Source of the DNA: Streptomyces venezuelae ATCC 10712
Lineage (GTDB): Bacteria; Actinomycetota; Actinomycetes; Streptomycetales; Streptomycetaceae
Assembly (NCBI RefSeq): GCF_008639165.1
Contig: NZ_CP029197.1
Coordinates: forward strand, 5,212,001-5,276,000
DNA length: 64,000 nt
Direction: 5' to 3'
Part shown: positions 1 to 7,552 of the stretch, piece by piece
How the letters are laid out: each line of letters begins with the position of its first letter
Position numbering within the stretch: position 1 is the stretch's first letter
The notes under the pieces: generated by a model
What the model was told of the DNA's origin: nothing
Database searches by the model: none
Seen by the model: the letters and a program-made list of their open reading frames with translations, nothing else
Made by a program: the position numbers and the translations under genes

Positions 1-3
1 CAT
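1..3 (-). CDS. Start codon of a divergent gene leaving the window, probably mycoredoxin
   Basis: Only the ATG (complement of CAT at 1-3) lies in the window. It is supported by an AGAGGAG ribosome-binding site about ten bases upstream on the minus strand and by an exact sigma-R-type promoter at 48-74 pointing the same way. In Mycobacterium tuberculosis the order whiB7, uvrD2, mycoredoxin (Rv3198A) is known to me, and wblC and uvrD2 are both present here. I therefore infer a mycoredoxin-like thiol oxidoreductase using mycothiol. No coding sequence is visible to confirm it. Confidence 0.4.
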
Positions 4-47
4 GGCGAGGCGCTCCTCTTCGTTCGCTGACGGGTGCCGAGAAGGAG

Positions 48-74
48 AACGTACGCCCCCGCCCGCCCATTCCC
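48..74 (-). promoter_or_regulatory. Sigma-R promoter for the divergent left-edge gene
   Basis: Read on the minus strand the site is GGGAAT (74-69), then 18 bases, then GTT (50-48). This fits the sigma-R (SigR/SigH family) consensus GGGAAT-N18-GTT exactly. It would start transcription about 40 bases before the ATG at position 3. The sigR gene in this window carries the same arrangement, so the cognate sigma factor is present. Confidence 0.7.
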
Positions 75-151
75 GGAATTCGTATGACCGGCGACGCGCA
101 CCTGTGGACAAGCCGCCGCGTCCATCGCGGCGGACCTGGCAGCATTGGGGG

Positions 152-2332
152 GTGACAGCAGCAACGCACTCCACTCTCTTCCCGCAGGTACCGGAGACGG
201 CCGACGCGGTGCTCGACGGGCTCGACCCGGAGCAGCGCGAGGTCGCCCTGGCCCTGTCCGGTCCGGTGTGCGTGCTGGCGGGAGCCGGCACGGGCAAGAC
301 GCGGGCGATCACGCACCGGATCGCGTACGGGGTGCGGTCGGGCAGACTCCAGCCCGCCAGCGTGCTGGCCGTCACGTTCACCAACCGCGCCGCAGGCGAG
401 ATGCGGGGGCGGCTGCGGCAGCTCGGCGCGGGCGGTGTGCAGGCGCGCACCTTCCACTCCGCGGCCCTCCGTCAGCTCCAGTTCTTCTGGCCGAAAGCCG
501 TCGGTGGTGATCTGCCCCGGCTGCTGGAGCGGAAGATCCAGCTCGTCGCCGACGCCGCCGCCCGCTGCAGGGTCCGGCTCGACCGCAACGAGCTCAGGGA
601 CGTGACAGGGGAGATCGAGTGGGCCAAGGTCACCCAGACCGTCCCCGCCGACTACCCCGCGGTCGTCGCCAAGTCCCTCAGGGACGCCCCGCGCGACCCG
701 GCGGAAATCAGCCAGATCTATGCGATGTACGAGCAGCTGAAGCGCGACCGCTCGGTGATCGACTTCGAGGACGTGCTGCTGCTCACCGTCGGCATCCTCC
801 AGGACCGGCACGACATCGCCGACCAGATCCGCAGCCAGTACCAGCACTTCGTCGTGGACGAGTACCAGGACGTCTCCCCGCTCCAGCAGCGGCTGCTCGA
901 CCTGTGGCTCGGCGACCGCGACAACCTCTGCGTGGTCGGCGACGCCAGCCAGACCATCTACTCCTTCACCGGCGCCACCCCGGACCACCTGCTGAACTTC
1001 CGCACCCGGCACCCGGGCGCCACCGTGGTCAAGCTCGTCCGCGACTACCGCTCGACCCCGCAGGTCGTGCACCTGGCCAACGGTCTGCTCAGCCAGGCCC
1101 GCGGCCGGGCCGCCGACCACCGCCTGGAGCTGATCTCCCAGCGCGACCCGGGTCCCGAGCCCACCTACACGGAGTACGCGGACGAGCCGACCGAGGCCGA
1201 GGGCACCGCCCGCCGCATCCGCGACCTCATCGCCGCCGGCGTCCCGGCCGGCGAGATCGCCGTCCTCTACCGGATCAACGCCCAGTCCGAGGTCTACGAG
1301 CAGGCCCTCGCCGACGCCGGGGTGCCGTACCAGCTCCGCGGCGCCGAGCGCTTCTTCGAGCGCACGGAGGTACGGGAGGCGGGCATCGCGCTGCGCGGCG
1401 CCGCCCGCGCCGGGGGCAACGACTCTCTCCTCGATGCGGCCGAGGACCTTCCCTCGCAGGTCAGGGCCGTCCTCTCCACCAAGGGCTGGACCTCGCGGCC
1501 GCCCGCCGGGTCCGGCGCCGTCCGCGACCGCTGGGAGTCCCTCGCCGCTCTCGTCCGGCTCGCCGAGGACTTCGCCCGCGCCAAGCCCGGCGCGACCCTC
1601 TCGGACCTGGTCGCCGAACTCGACGAGCGGGCCGCCGCCCAGCACGCCCCGACCGTCCAGGGCGTCACCCTCGCCTCGCTGCACGCCGCCAAGGGCCTCG
1701 AATGGGACGCCGTCTTCCTGGTCGGCCTCACCGAGGGCATGCTCCCCATCACCTACGCCAAGACCGACGAGCAGGTCGAGGAGGAGCGCCGCCTGCTGTA
1801 CGTGGGGGTCACCCGCGCGCGGCTGCACCTCACGCTCTCCTGGGCGCTCTCCCGCTCCCCGGGCGGCCGGGCCTCCCGGCGCCCCAGCCGCTTCCTCAAG
1901 GGCCTGCGGCCCGGCTCCGGCGCCCTCGGCACCGTCACCCCGGGAGCCTCCGGCTCCTTCGAGCGGGGCGGCCCGGCGGCCCGCCGGCGGGGCCCGCGCG
2001 GACCCGTCCTCTGCCGGGTCTGCGGGGTCACCCTGACCGAGGCGGGCGCCATGAAACTGCTGCGCTGCGAGGACTGCCCCTCGGACATGGACGAGGCGCT
2101 GTACGAGCGGCTGCGGGACTGGCGGTCGGAACAGGCCAGGGAGCTCGGCCAGCCCGCGTATTGCGTGTTCACCGACAAGACGCTCATGGCCATCGCCGAG
2201 CGGGTCCCCGCCACCGGCGGCGAGCTCTCCGCGATCTCCGGCGTCGGCGCGCGCAAGCTGGACCGCTTCGGGGCCGACGTCCTGGCCATCTGCGCAGGTG
2301 GGACGGGTGGGACGGACCTCCATGAGGACTGA
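152..2332 (+). CDS. uvrD2: ATP-dependent DNA helicase UvrD2 (UvrD/PcrA superfamily 1A)
   Basis: This is a DNA-dependent ATPase and 3'-5' helicase acting in DNA repair in the cytoplasm. The GTG at 152 gives 726 residues; the frame is open further upstream, but homologues I recall begin with the same VTAATHSTLF. The Walker A motif AGAGTGKT is at residues 43-50, the helicase DEYQD box lies near residue 235, and the superfamily 1 motif region VFLVGLTEG and VGVTRARLHLT follow. The C-terminus has a tetracysteine motif (CRVC ... CEDC) and an HRDC domain, the layout known for actinobacterial UvrD2. The gene is followed by the wblC leader, as in mycobacteria. No strong Shine-Dalgarno is visible at the GTG, so the start is less certain than the identity. 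Confidence 0.92.
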   Translation: MTAATHSTLFPQVPETADAVLDGLDPEQREVALALSGPVCVLAGAGTGKTRAITHRIAYGVRSGRLQPASVLAVTFTNRAAGEMRGRLRQLGAGGVQARTFHSAALRQLQFFWPKAVGGDLPRLLERKIQLVADAAARCRVRLDRNELRDVTGEIEWAKVTQTVPADYPAVVAKSLRDAPRDPAEISQIYAMYEQLKRDRSVIDFEDVLLLTVGILQDRHDIADQIRSQYQHFVVDEYQDVSPLQQRLLDLWLGDRDNLCVVGDASQTIYSFTGATPDHLLNFRTRHPGATVVKLVRDYRSTPQVVHLANGLLSQARGRAADHRLELISQRDPGPEPTYTEYADEPTEAEGTARRIRDLIAAGVPAGEIAVLYRINAQSEVYEQALADAGVPYQLRGAERFFERTEVREAGIALRGAARAGGNDSLLDAAEDLPSQVRAVLSTKGWTSRPPAGSGAVRDRWESLAALVRLAEDFARAKPGATLSDLVAELDERAAAQHAPTVQGVTLASLHAAKGLEWDAVFLVGLTEGMLPITYAKTDEQVEEERRLLYVGVTRARLHLTLSWALSRSPGGRASRRPSRFLKGLRPGSGALGTVTPGASGSFERGGPAARRRGPRGPVLCRVCGVTLTEAGAMKLLRCEDCPSDMDEALYERLRDWRSEQARELGQPAYCVFTDKTLMAIAERVPATGGELSAISGVGARKLDRFGADVLAICAGGTGGTDLHED

Positions 2333-2346
2333 GGAAAACTCGTCGG

Positions 2347-2385
2347 AAAAATAGTTTGCGCCTGCCCCGTCAAGCCCCATAGGTT
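2347..2385 (+). promoter_or_regulatory. wblC promoter with A-rich WblC/WhiB7-type element
   Basis: An A-rich run (AAAAATA, 2347-2353) lies just upstream of a TTGCGC -35 (2356-2361), followed 18 bases later by TAGGTT as -10 (2380-2385). WhiB7/WblC proteins are known to bind an AT-rich patch next to the -35 through their AT-hook and to activate with the housekeeping sigma factor. The arrangement therefore suggests autoactivation. The start point would be near 2392, giving a leader of about 640 nt. Confidence 0.6.
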
Positions 2386-2505
2386 CTTAACCACGGAAAC
2401 AGCGGCTTCTGAGAAGCCCTGTCTCTGTGCTGTACTTGTCCAAATAAACATGAGGGTCCGGCTCGCACCCGAGCCCTCCGAGACGCCGAGAGGAGGCGAT
2501 TCCCC

Positions 2506-2859
2506 GTGATCAGCAACATCATCCAGACCAGCAACGCCGGCTCCGTCAGCGCTGCCCGCTTCGTCAGCACCGTCAAAATGACCGATCGCTCCGTCGCCTC
2601 CACCTGCTCGCTCGGCGTTTCCGTCTCCGCCTTCATTGGCACCGGTCTGTCCGCCGCCGGCCTTGCCGGCCTCGGTATGCGACCTGCCGTGGAGCTCCGG
2701 AACGAGCGACCGACCAAGGCACTGGAAGCAGGAGCGGCAGTCAAGGCCAAGGCCTATGACTTTGCGGCGACCGGTGCCGGCACCCAGCAGCAGACGACGA
2801 CGCACGACCACATGATGTGGGCCTTCCGTGGGCTCGAACCCTGGAGTGATCCAGTCTGA
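2506..2859 (+). CDS. Leader ORF upstream of wblC (117 codons)
   Basis: GTG start with an excellent ribosome-binding site (GAGAGGAGG, 2488-2496) and a 117-residue product of no family I recognise. The N-terminal half is Ser/Thr/Ala/Val rich with strong GC third-position bias; the bias weakens in the second half. The TGA stop at 2857-2859 lies inside a perfect hairpin directly before an intrinsic terminator. Uninterrupted translation would affect which RNA hairpin forms. uORF-controlled attenuation is established for whiB7/wblC in actinobacteria, so the main role of this ORF may be regulatory. A stable product is also possible. A shorter internal start cannot be excluded. Confidence 0.6.
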   Translation: MISNIIQTSNAGSVSAARFVSTVKMTDRSVASTCSLGVSVSAFIGTGLSAAGLAGLGMRPAVELRNERPTKALEAGAAVKAKAYDFAATGAGTQQQTTTHDHMMWAFRGLEPWSDPV

Positions 2860-2872
2860 TCCATGATCAGAC
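2854..2872 (+). promoter_or_regulatory. Perfect hairpin overlapping the leader ORF stop
   Basis: GTCTGATC-CAT-GATCAGAC is an 8-bp perfect stem with a 3-nt loop that contains the stop codon of the leader ORF. It sits ten bases before the terminator stem at 2883. A ribosome terminating here would cover it, which makes it a natural sensor element in an attenuator. Confidence 0.55.
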
Positions 2873-2882
2873 CGGCGCCTTC

Positions 2883-2924
2883 AGGGCCGCGGAACCCCAC
2901 CCGGGATCCGCGGCCCTTTTGTTT
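2883..2924 (+). terminator. Intrinsic terminator/attenuator in the wblC leader
   Basis: An 11-bp perfect stem, AGGGCCGCGGA (2883-2893) with TCCGCGGCCCT (2907-2917), is followed by TTTTGTTT. This is a classical rho-independent terminator, unusual in this genome for having a real U-tract. It lies 24 bases after the leader ORF stop and about 110 bases before the wblC start, so transcripts would stop before wblC unless read-through is induced. Confidence 0.8.
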
Positions 2925-3031
2925 GTCCCCGAACGGGGGCGACGACACGAAGACGCCTCGGGACAGACACACCCGGTACCAGCCGAAACCCCGGCCAACA
3001 GGCCGGAACGACCAGACGAGGAAAGACCACC

Positions 3032-3400
3032 GTGCAACTCGAAGCGCACGCCCCGTCCGTACCGCCTTCCGAATCGATCCCCCTGCCCGGCCTCACGGAG
3101 GACCCCGCTTTGACCCCCCTCACCGCGCTCACCGCGCTCGACGACGCCATCGAGAACCTCGGCGTCCCCGTCCCCTGTCGCGCCTACGACCCCGAGGTCT
3201 TCTTCGCGGAGTCCCCGGCCGACGTCGAGTACGCGAAGTCCCTCTGCCAGACCTGCCCGCTCGTGGCCGCCTGCCTGGCCGGCGCCAAGGAGCGGCGCGA
3301 GCCGTGGGGCGTCTGGGGCGGAGAGCTCTTCGTCCAGGGTGTGGTCGTCGCCCGCAAGCGGCCCCGTGGCCGTCCGCGCAAGAACCCGGTCGCGGCATGA
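3032..3400 (+). CDS. wblC: WblC/WhiB7 iron-sulfur transcriptional regulator of antibiotic resistance
   Basis: A 122-residue WhiB-family protein. It carries the four Fe-S cysteines (PCRAY, then CQTC and AAC in the CxxCx5C pattern), the tryptophan turn EPWGVWGGEL that contacts the housekeeping sigma factor, and a C-terminal AT-hook RGRPRKN that is the mark of the WblC/WhiB7 subgroup. The family is known to activate intrinsic resistance genes after ribosome-targeting antibiotics. The start is GTG at 3032 with GAGGAAAG eight bases upstream. Upstream are an A-rich promoter, a leader ORF and an attenuator, which fit the known induction of this gene by translation stress. Its stop overlaps the next ORF (ATGA). 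Confidence 0.95.
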   Translation: MQLEAHAPSVPPSESIPLPGLTEDPALTPLTALTALDDAIENLGVPVPCRAYDPEVFFAESPADVEYAKSLCQTCPLVAACLAGAKERREPWGVWGGELFVQGVVVARKRPRGRPRKNPVAA

Positions 3401-3723
3401 GCGCCACCGGAACCATCGACCGCCCCCTCACGCACGATCCCCAGAAGCAGGCCCCGATGACCTCTTCCGCCAGCGAGCCGGCCGGCTCCGCGACCCCAGT
3501 CTTCTCCCCCTCCGCCGCGCCCACCGCGCGACGTCAGAACAGGACCCGTGAAATGCAACTCATCCCCGAAGCCCTGGCCCGTGCCCATATGCACGAGCGA
3601 CAGCGCGAGGTCGACGCGGAACGTCAGGCCGTGCGCCTGATCGCCGCCCGACGGATGCAGCGGCGCGCCGAGCGCGTCTCGCTGCGCGCCCGCCGCGCGC
3701 TGGCCATGGCCGTCATGCACTGA
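3397..3723 (+). CDS. Small arginine-rich protein overlapping wblC
   Basis: An ATG at 3397 overlaps the wblC stop (ATGA) and gives 108 residues. The first half is Ser/Thr/Pro rich and looks disordered. The second half is a highly basic predicted helix with repeated Arg pairs (AARRMQRRAERV, RARRALAMAV). Internal starts at 3457 or 3552 would give 88 or 56 residues, and the conserved-looking part begins at MQLIPEALAR, so the short form is a serious alternative. No family is recognised. The basic helix suggests nucleic acid or ribosome contact. The overlap suggests co-expression with wblC. Confidence 0.5.
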   Translation: MSATGTIDRPLTHDPQKQAPMTSSASEPAGSATPVFSPSAAPTARRQNRTREMQLIPEALARAHMHERQREVDAERQAVRLIAARRMQRRAERVSLRARRALAMAVMH

Positions 3724-3773
3724 CAGATCTCGCAGATCTCGCACTGACAGATCCCGCCCCCAGGGGCGCCCTC

Positions 3774-3805
3774 GCGGGGGCCGGTCCGAACGGACCGGCC
3801 CCCGC
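3774..3805 (+). terminator. Strong hairpin after the wblC operon
   Basis: A 14-bp perfect stem (3774-3787 with 3792-3805) closes a GAAC loop, without a U-tract, as is common in Streptomyces. Just before it the unit CAGATCTCG occurs twice in tandem (3724-3741) with a third near copy at 3748-3756. Confidence 0.7.
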
Positions 3806-3852
3806 GGTGCGTTGTCCCCGCCGCGGCCCTTCGTCGGGTTATCGTCACGAGG

Positions 3853-4035
3853 GTGAACGACGCCCGTGACCCCGAGGGGCCCCTCGTCTGCGCGCGCTGC
3901 GGCAAGACGGCCGAGACACTGCCGCTGACCTGGACCTGTTCGGTGGAGAACGGCCGGCGCAGCTACTTCTGCGAGGAGTGCGCCCGCGCCAACATCCGCT
4001 CCATCGAAGGCCGCCTCGACTCCTCCTGGTGGTGA
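3853..4035 (+). CDS. Small zinc-ribbon-like protein
   Basis: 60 residues from a GTG start. Two CxxC knuckles, CARC near residue 13 and CEEC near residue 42, are spaced as in a small treble-clef or zinc ribbon. The C-terminus ends in WW. No specific family is recognised. It stands alone between the wblC operon terminator and a convergent kinase-like gene. Function is unknown; zinc binding is inferred from the cysteine pattern. Confidence 0.7.
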   Translation: MNDARDPEGPLVCARCGKTAETLPLTWTCSVENGRRSYFCEECARANIRSIEGRLDSSWW

Positions 4036-4069
4036 CCGGCGCGGTGACCCCGCGGCGGCGACCCCCCGG

Positions 4070-5419
4070 CTAGTCGGCGGCGGGTGCCACGAAGCCCGGC
4101 AGCCACTCCTCCAGCTCGGCCCGCAGCCGGACCGTCGCGTTCAGCTGGCACAGCACCCCGATGGTGCTCAACGTCACACGGTGTATCAGCAGATACGCGG
4201 GCGGCAGGTTCAGCTGCTTGCCCAGCTGGTGGGCGGGGGAGCGGGGGTCGGCGATCCGGGCCGCCTGGGTCCGCATCCAGCCCCGGGTGAAGAGGAAGGA
4301 CTCCGCCTCCGCCGGTTCGATGATCGGCAGCAGGTACTCCAGGACCGCGTCCGGGTCGAGCGCGACGGACTCCTTGACGAAGCCCTCCGCCCGCAGCAGC
4401 GCGTAGACGGTCTCGGCCTCACCGGCGAGCGTCATCCGCAGACAGGTCCCGATCGTCTCCGGCAGCCCGCCCGGCAGCCGGTCCACGGTCCCGAAGTCGA
4501 GCACCCCGAGCCGCCAGCTCTCCGGGCCCCCGTCCTCCTCGGGCCCAGGGAGCAGCCGGAAGTTGCCCGGGTGCGGATCGGCGTGCAGCAGACCGGTGCG
4601 CGCGGGGCCCGAGAAGAGGAAGCGGGCGAGCAGCTGCCCCGCCCGGTCCCGCTGGGCCGGGGTGCCGTCCGCGATCACCTCCGCGAGCGGGATGCCGTCC
4701 ATCCACTCCGTCACCAGCACCTGGTCCGCCCGGTGCACCACGGCCGGCACCAGCACGTCGGGATCGTCCGCGAACTCCTCCGCGTGCTTCTGCTGGGCCG
4801 CCGCCTCCAGGGCGTAGTCCAGCTCCTCGGAGACCCGGTCGCGCATCTCGGAGATCAGCGGCTTGATGTCCATCCCCGGGATCAGCGGACCGAGCAGCCG
4901 GGCGAAGCGGCTCAGCTGCGCGAGGTCGGAGAGCAGCGCCTCGCCCGCACCCGGGTACTGCACCTTCACCGCGACCTCGCGCCCGTCGTGCCAGACGGCC
5001 CGGTGCACCTGGCCGATCGAGGCCGCCGCCGCCGGCTTGTCCTCGAACTCCAGGAACAGCTCGCGCCACTGGGCGCCCAGCCGCTCCTCCAGCACCGCGT
5101 GCACCGTCCGCGTCGGCATCGGGGGCGCCGCGTCCTGGAGTTTCGTCAGCGCCGCCCGGTAGGGCCCGGCCACCTCCTCGGGCAGGGCCGACTCGAAGAC
5201 GGACAGCGCCTGCCCGAACTTCATGGCCCCGCCCTTGAGCTCGCCGAGCACCTTGAACAGCTGCTCCGCCGTGCGCTGCTGGAGCTCGCGGGCGACGAGC
5301 TCCGCCGATCTCCCGCCGATCCGCTTGCCCAGGCCCCAGGTGGCCCGGCCCGCGAAGCCGAGCGGCAACGCGGCCAACTTGGCGGTCCGGGTGACCGCCT
5401 TCCGGGGAAGATCAGACAT
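4070..5419 (-). CDS. AarF/UbiB (ABC1) family atypical kinase
   Basis: 449 residues from an ATG at 5419 with GGAGGGG seven bases upstream. The UbiB-like fold shows the family KxGQ motif (MKFGQALSVFE), the alanine-rich nucleotide loop AAASIGQVHRA in place of a P-loop, the VAVKVQYPG lysine, the catalytic HADPHPGNF and the metal-binding LDFGTVD. The family supports isoprenoid quinone or lipid metabolism as ATPases. In an actinomycete that uses menaquinone the substrate is not known. The start is well defined by the ribosome-binding site. The next gene upstream (5461) runs the same way. Confidence 0.9.
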   Translation of the reverse strand: MSDLPRKAVTRTAKLAALPLGFAGRATWGLGKRIGGRSAELVARELQQRTAEQLFKVLGELKGGAMKFGQALSVFESALPEEVAGPYRAALTKLQDAAPPMPTRTVHAVLEERLGAQWRELFLEFEDKPAAAASIGQVHRAVWHDGREVAVKVQYPGAGEALLSDLAQLSRFARLLGPLIPGMDIKPLISEMRDRVSEELDYALEAAAQQKHAEEFADDPDVLVPAVVHRADQVLVTEWMDGIPLAEVIADGTPAQRDRAGQLLARFLFSGPARTGLLHADPHPGNFRLLPGPEEDGGPESWRLGVLDFGTVDRLPGGLPETIGTCLRMTLAGEAETVYALLRAEGFVKESVALDPDAVLEYLLPIIEPAEAESFLFTRGWMRTQAARIADPRSPAHQLGKQLNLPPAYLLIHRVTLSTIGVLCQLNATVRLRAELEEWLPGFVAPAAD

Positions 5420-5460
5420 ACGCCCCTCCAAAACCCAGACTGCCGTGCCGCGCAGGGCCG

Positions 5461-6600
5461 TTACCCCGCCATTGTGTCCTGCGCGCCTCCGGCTGCCGAG
5501 GCACGCTCCCCCTCTCCCGTGCGTGCCGCCCCGCAGGGACAGGACGGATGGGGTCTCAGCCGCTCCGCCCGCCACTCCAACAGCGGCAGTGACGCCTCCC
5601 ACCGCGTGCCCGTGCTCGCCGGCAGGTCCCCGTCGAGGAAGGCAAGCGCATGGGCGGCGGCGAGCCCGGCGACCGCCGTGGCGAGACCCAGGTCACAGGC
5701 GGGCAGGGGATGCGGGGCGCCGGAGCGCCACTGGGCGAGCAGCCGGGGCCAGGCCTCGTCCCGGTCGGTCCGCTCCTCCTGGAGGCACCGGGCGCAGGCC
5801 GTGCCGCCCGGCAGGACGAGCGGCCCGACCGTCCCGGTGGCCTCCAGGACCCCGGCGTACAGATGGGGGGTGCCGGTGGCGACCCACCGGGCCGCCGGGA
5901 GCGGATCGGGGACGTACGCGCCGAGGCCGTCCCGTGGTGTCACCACGACGAGTGACAGACCGGTCCCCGTGGCGGCGCCACCCGGCCGGCGCGGGGCGCG
6001 CGCCCTCCGCCACCGGCCGACCAGGCGTCGGGCGGCCGTGCCGCGGAGCTCGCCGACGGACTCCGCCGGAAGCCCGCCGGGGGCCGGTTCCCAGGGCTCC
6101 ACCCGGCCCGCGTCGACGACCTCGACCGCTCCCACCCCCGCCGCCGCGAGCAGCGCCGCGACCGTCGCCCCCACCCGGCCGGCGCCTCTGACCTGGACGC
6201 GCAGGAACCGCCGGGCCGCCAGGGTGCGGGCAGCCCGCTCCGGTCCTGCGTGCACCAGGGAGAGCGAGGCCAGGTCGGCGCGGAGTGGATCGAGTGCCCG
6301 GTCCACGGCCCCCGCCGCGGGCCCCGCCTTCCCCGGCCGCCCGGTGGCGGCGTCGGTGAGCAGCCCGGCGGACTCCAGCCGGCCGAGGAGCGCGTCCAGG
6401 TGCCCGTCCGGCAGGCCGAGCGTCCTCGCCTCGGCACGGAGGAGCTCCGTGCCACGGGTGCCGTCGAGCAGCCCGAGCAGCGATCCGGTCCGCCGGTCGA
6501 CCGCGTCGAGGACCACGGCGTGCGCGGGGGTGACCCCGAACTGGAGGCAGCGGAGATTTCGCCAGGCACGCCGCAGTGCCGGTTTCACCATCGGATGCAT
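5461..6600 (-). CDS. E1/ThiF-like protein with N-terminal clamp-like domain
   Basis: About 379 residues if the ATG at 6600 is used; ATGs at 6591 and 6618 and a TTG at 6627 are alternatives. The middle has a Rossmann nucleotide motif (VRGAGRVGATVAALL) typical of E1-like adenylating enzymes, and a CARC plus CPCG pair that could hold zinc. The first 90 residues, with GLLDGTRGTELL, resemble the N-terminal peptide-clamp region of the E1-like partners of YcaO cyclodehydratases. No YcaO gene or precursor peptide lies nearby. The classic catalytic cysteine and second ATP motif of MoeB/ThiF are not obvious, so it may be non-catalytic. Family-level call only. Confidence 0.7.
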   Translation of the reverse strand: MHPMVKPALRRAWRNLRCLQFGVTPAHAVVLDAVDRRTGSLLGLLDGTRGTELLRAEARTLGLPDGHLDALLGRLESAGLLTDAATGRPGKAGPAAGAVDRALDPLRADLASLSLVHAGPERAARTLAARRFLRVQVRGAGRVGATVAALLAAAGVGAVEVVDAGRVEPWEPAPGGLPAESVGELRGTAARRLVGRWRRARAPRRPGGAATGTGLSLVVVTPRDGLGAYVPDPLPAARWVATGTPHLYAGVLEATGTVGPLVLPGGTACARCLQEERTDRDEAWPRLLAQWRSGAPHPLPACDLGLATAVAGLAAAHALAFLDGDLPASTGTRWEASLPLLEWRAERLRPHPSCPCGAARTGEGERASAAGGAQDTMAG

Positions 6601-6617
6601 TTCCCCCGCCCCATTCA

Positions 6618-6672
6618 TGATCGACAACGACGTGTGATCGACATGTGTGCGATCGACATGTGATCGACAACG
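6618..6672. repeat. Four GATCGACA repeats between divergent genes
   Basis: Four copies of a 12-13 bp unit occur as A-B-B-A: TGATCGACAACG (6618-6629), TGATCGACATGTG (6635-6647), CGATCGACATGTG (6650-6662) and TGATCGACAACG (6661-6672). They lie just upstream of the E1-like gene, between it and the divergent metallopeptidase. This looks like a regulator array or a small tandem duplication; no binding protein is known to me. Confidence 0.65.
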
Positions 6673-6842
6673 GCCCTTTCGCCGCCCCGAGAGGAGAATG
6701 CCCCGCGGTCCCGCCGGGGTGTGGAAAGTTGTCCACAGGTGAGGGGATTAGTCATTCGAATGGTGTGGGGTGTGCTCGGATCGTTGCCGAAACCACCCCG
6801 CAGGCGGGACTTACCGCGCGGCCAGCGGGTAACGTCGGGGCC

Positions 6843-7418
6843 GTGCCCGGCGACCCACAGCGCAGCGTGACCGACAAGCCGCACCGCGGTGCGGGGACGA
6901 GTGCGGTCGAGGTCCGCAGAAGCCCACGACGGAGCAGGACCGTCTCGGCCTACCGCGAGGGCGACCGGACCGTGGTCCTCATCCCCGCCCGGATGTCCGA
7001 GGCCGAGGAGCGCCGCTGGGTCGGTGTGATGCTGGACAAGCTCGCCGCCCAGGAGAGCCGGAGCGTCCTCGGCGACCGCGAGCTGACCGAGCGGGCCCTG
7101 CGGCTGTCCGAGCAGTACTTCGACGGCCGGGCCCGCCCCAGCTCCGTGCGCTGGGTCACCAACCAGAACACCCGCTGGGGCTCCTGCACCCCCTCCGAGG
7201 GCAGCATCCGCCTCTCCCACCGGCTCCAGGGCATGCCCGAGTACGTCGTCGACTACGTCCTCCTGCACGAGCTGGCGCACCTGCTCGTACCCGGGCACGG
7301 CCCGCGGTTCTGGCGGCTCCTCGAGGCGTACCCCCGCACCGAGCGGGCGCGCGGCTATCTGGAGGGCGTCGTCGCCGCCGACCGGCTGCCGCACCTCCCC
7401 GCCGCCCGCGAGGAGTGA
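6843..7418 (+). CDS. YgjP-like (DUF45) zinc metallopeptidase
   Basis: 191 residues from GTG 6843. The zinc motif HELAH occurs in YVLLHELAHLLVPGHGPRFW, with the later histidine of the family in GHGPRFW. The segment NTRWGSCTPSEG, with the RWGSC signature, is typical of YgjP/DUF45 proteins. Cytoplasmic, no signal peptide. The physiological substrate is unknown. It is divergent from the E1-like gene and probably has its own promoter in the region 6673-6842. Confidence 0.85.
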   Translation: MPGDPQRSVTDKPHRGAGTSAVEVRRSPRRSRTVSAYREGDRTVVLIPARMSEAEERRWVGVMLDKLAAQESRSVLGDRELTERALRLSEQYFDGRARPSSVRWVTNQNTRWGSCTPSEGSIRLSHRLQGMPEYVVDYVLLHELAHLLVPGHGPRFWRLLEAYPRTERARGYLEGVVAADRLPHLPAAREE

Positions 7419-7552
7419 CGCACCACCAGGAGTCCCGGCCGCACCCGTTTCCCGATTCCGTACCGAAAACGACCTGAGCTGTCTCAATGTCGCACTCAGC
7501 GGTTAGCCTGGCGCGAGCAATCGCCATTCGGGATGGGGGACGGTCGTTACGC

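Noticed and set aside
6601..6672. GATCGACA repeats as a CRISPR or replication iteron
   Set aside because: Units are too short and nearly contiguous, and there is no replication initiator gene or DnaA-box cluster nearby.
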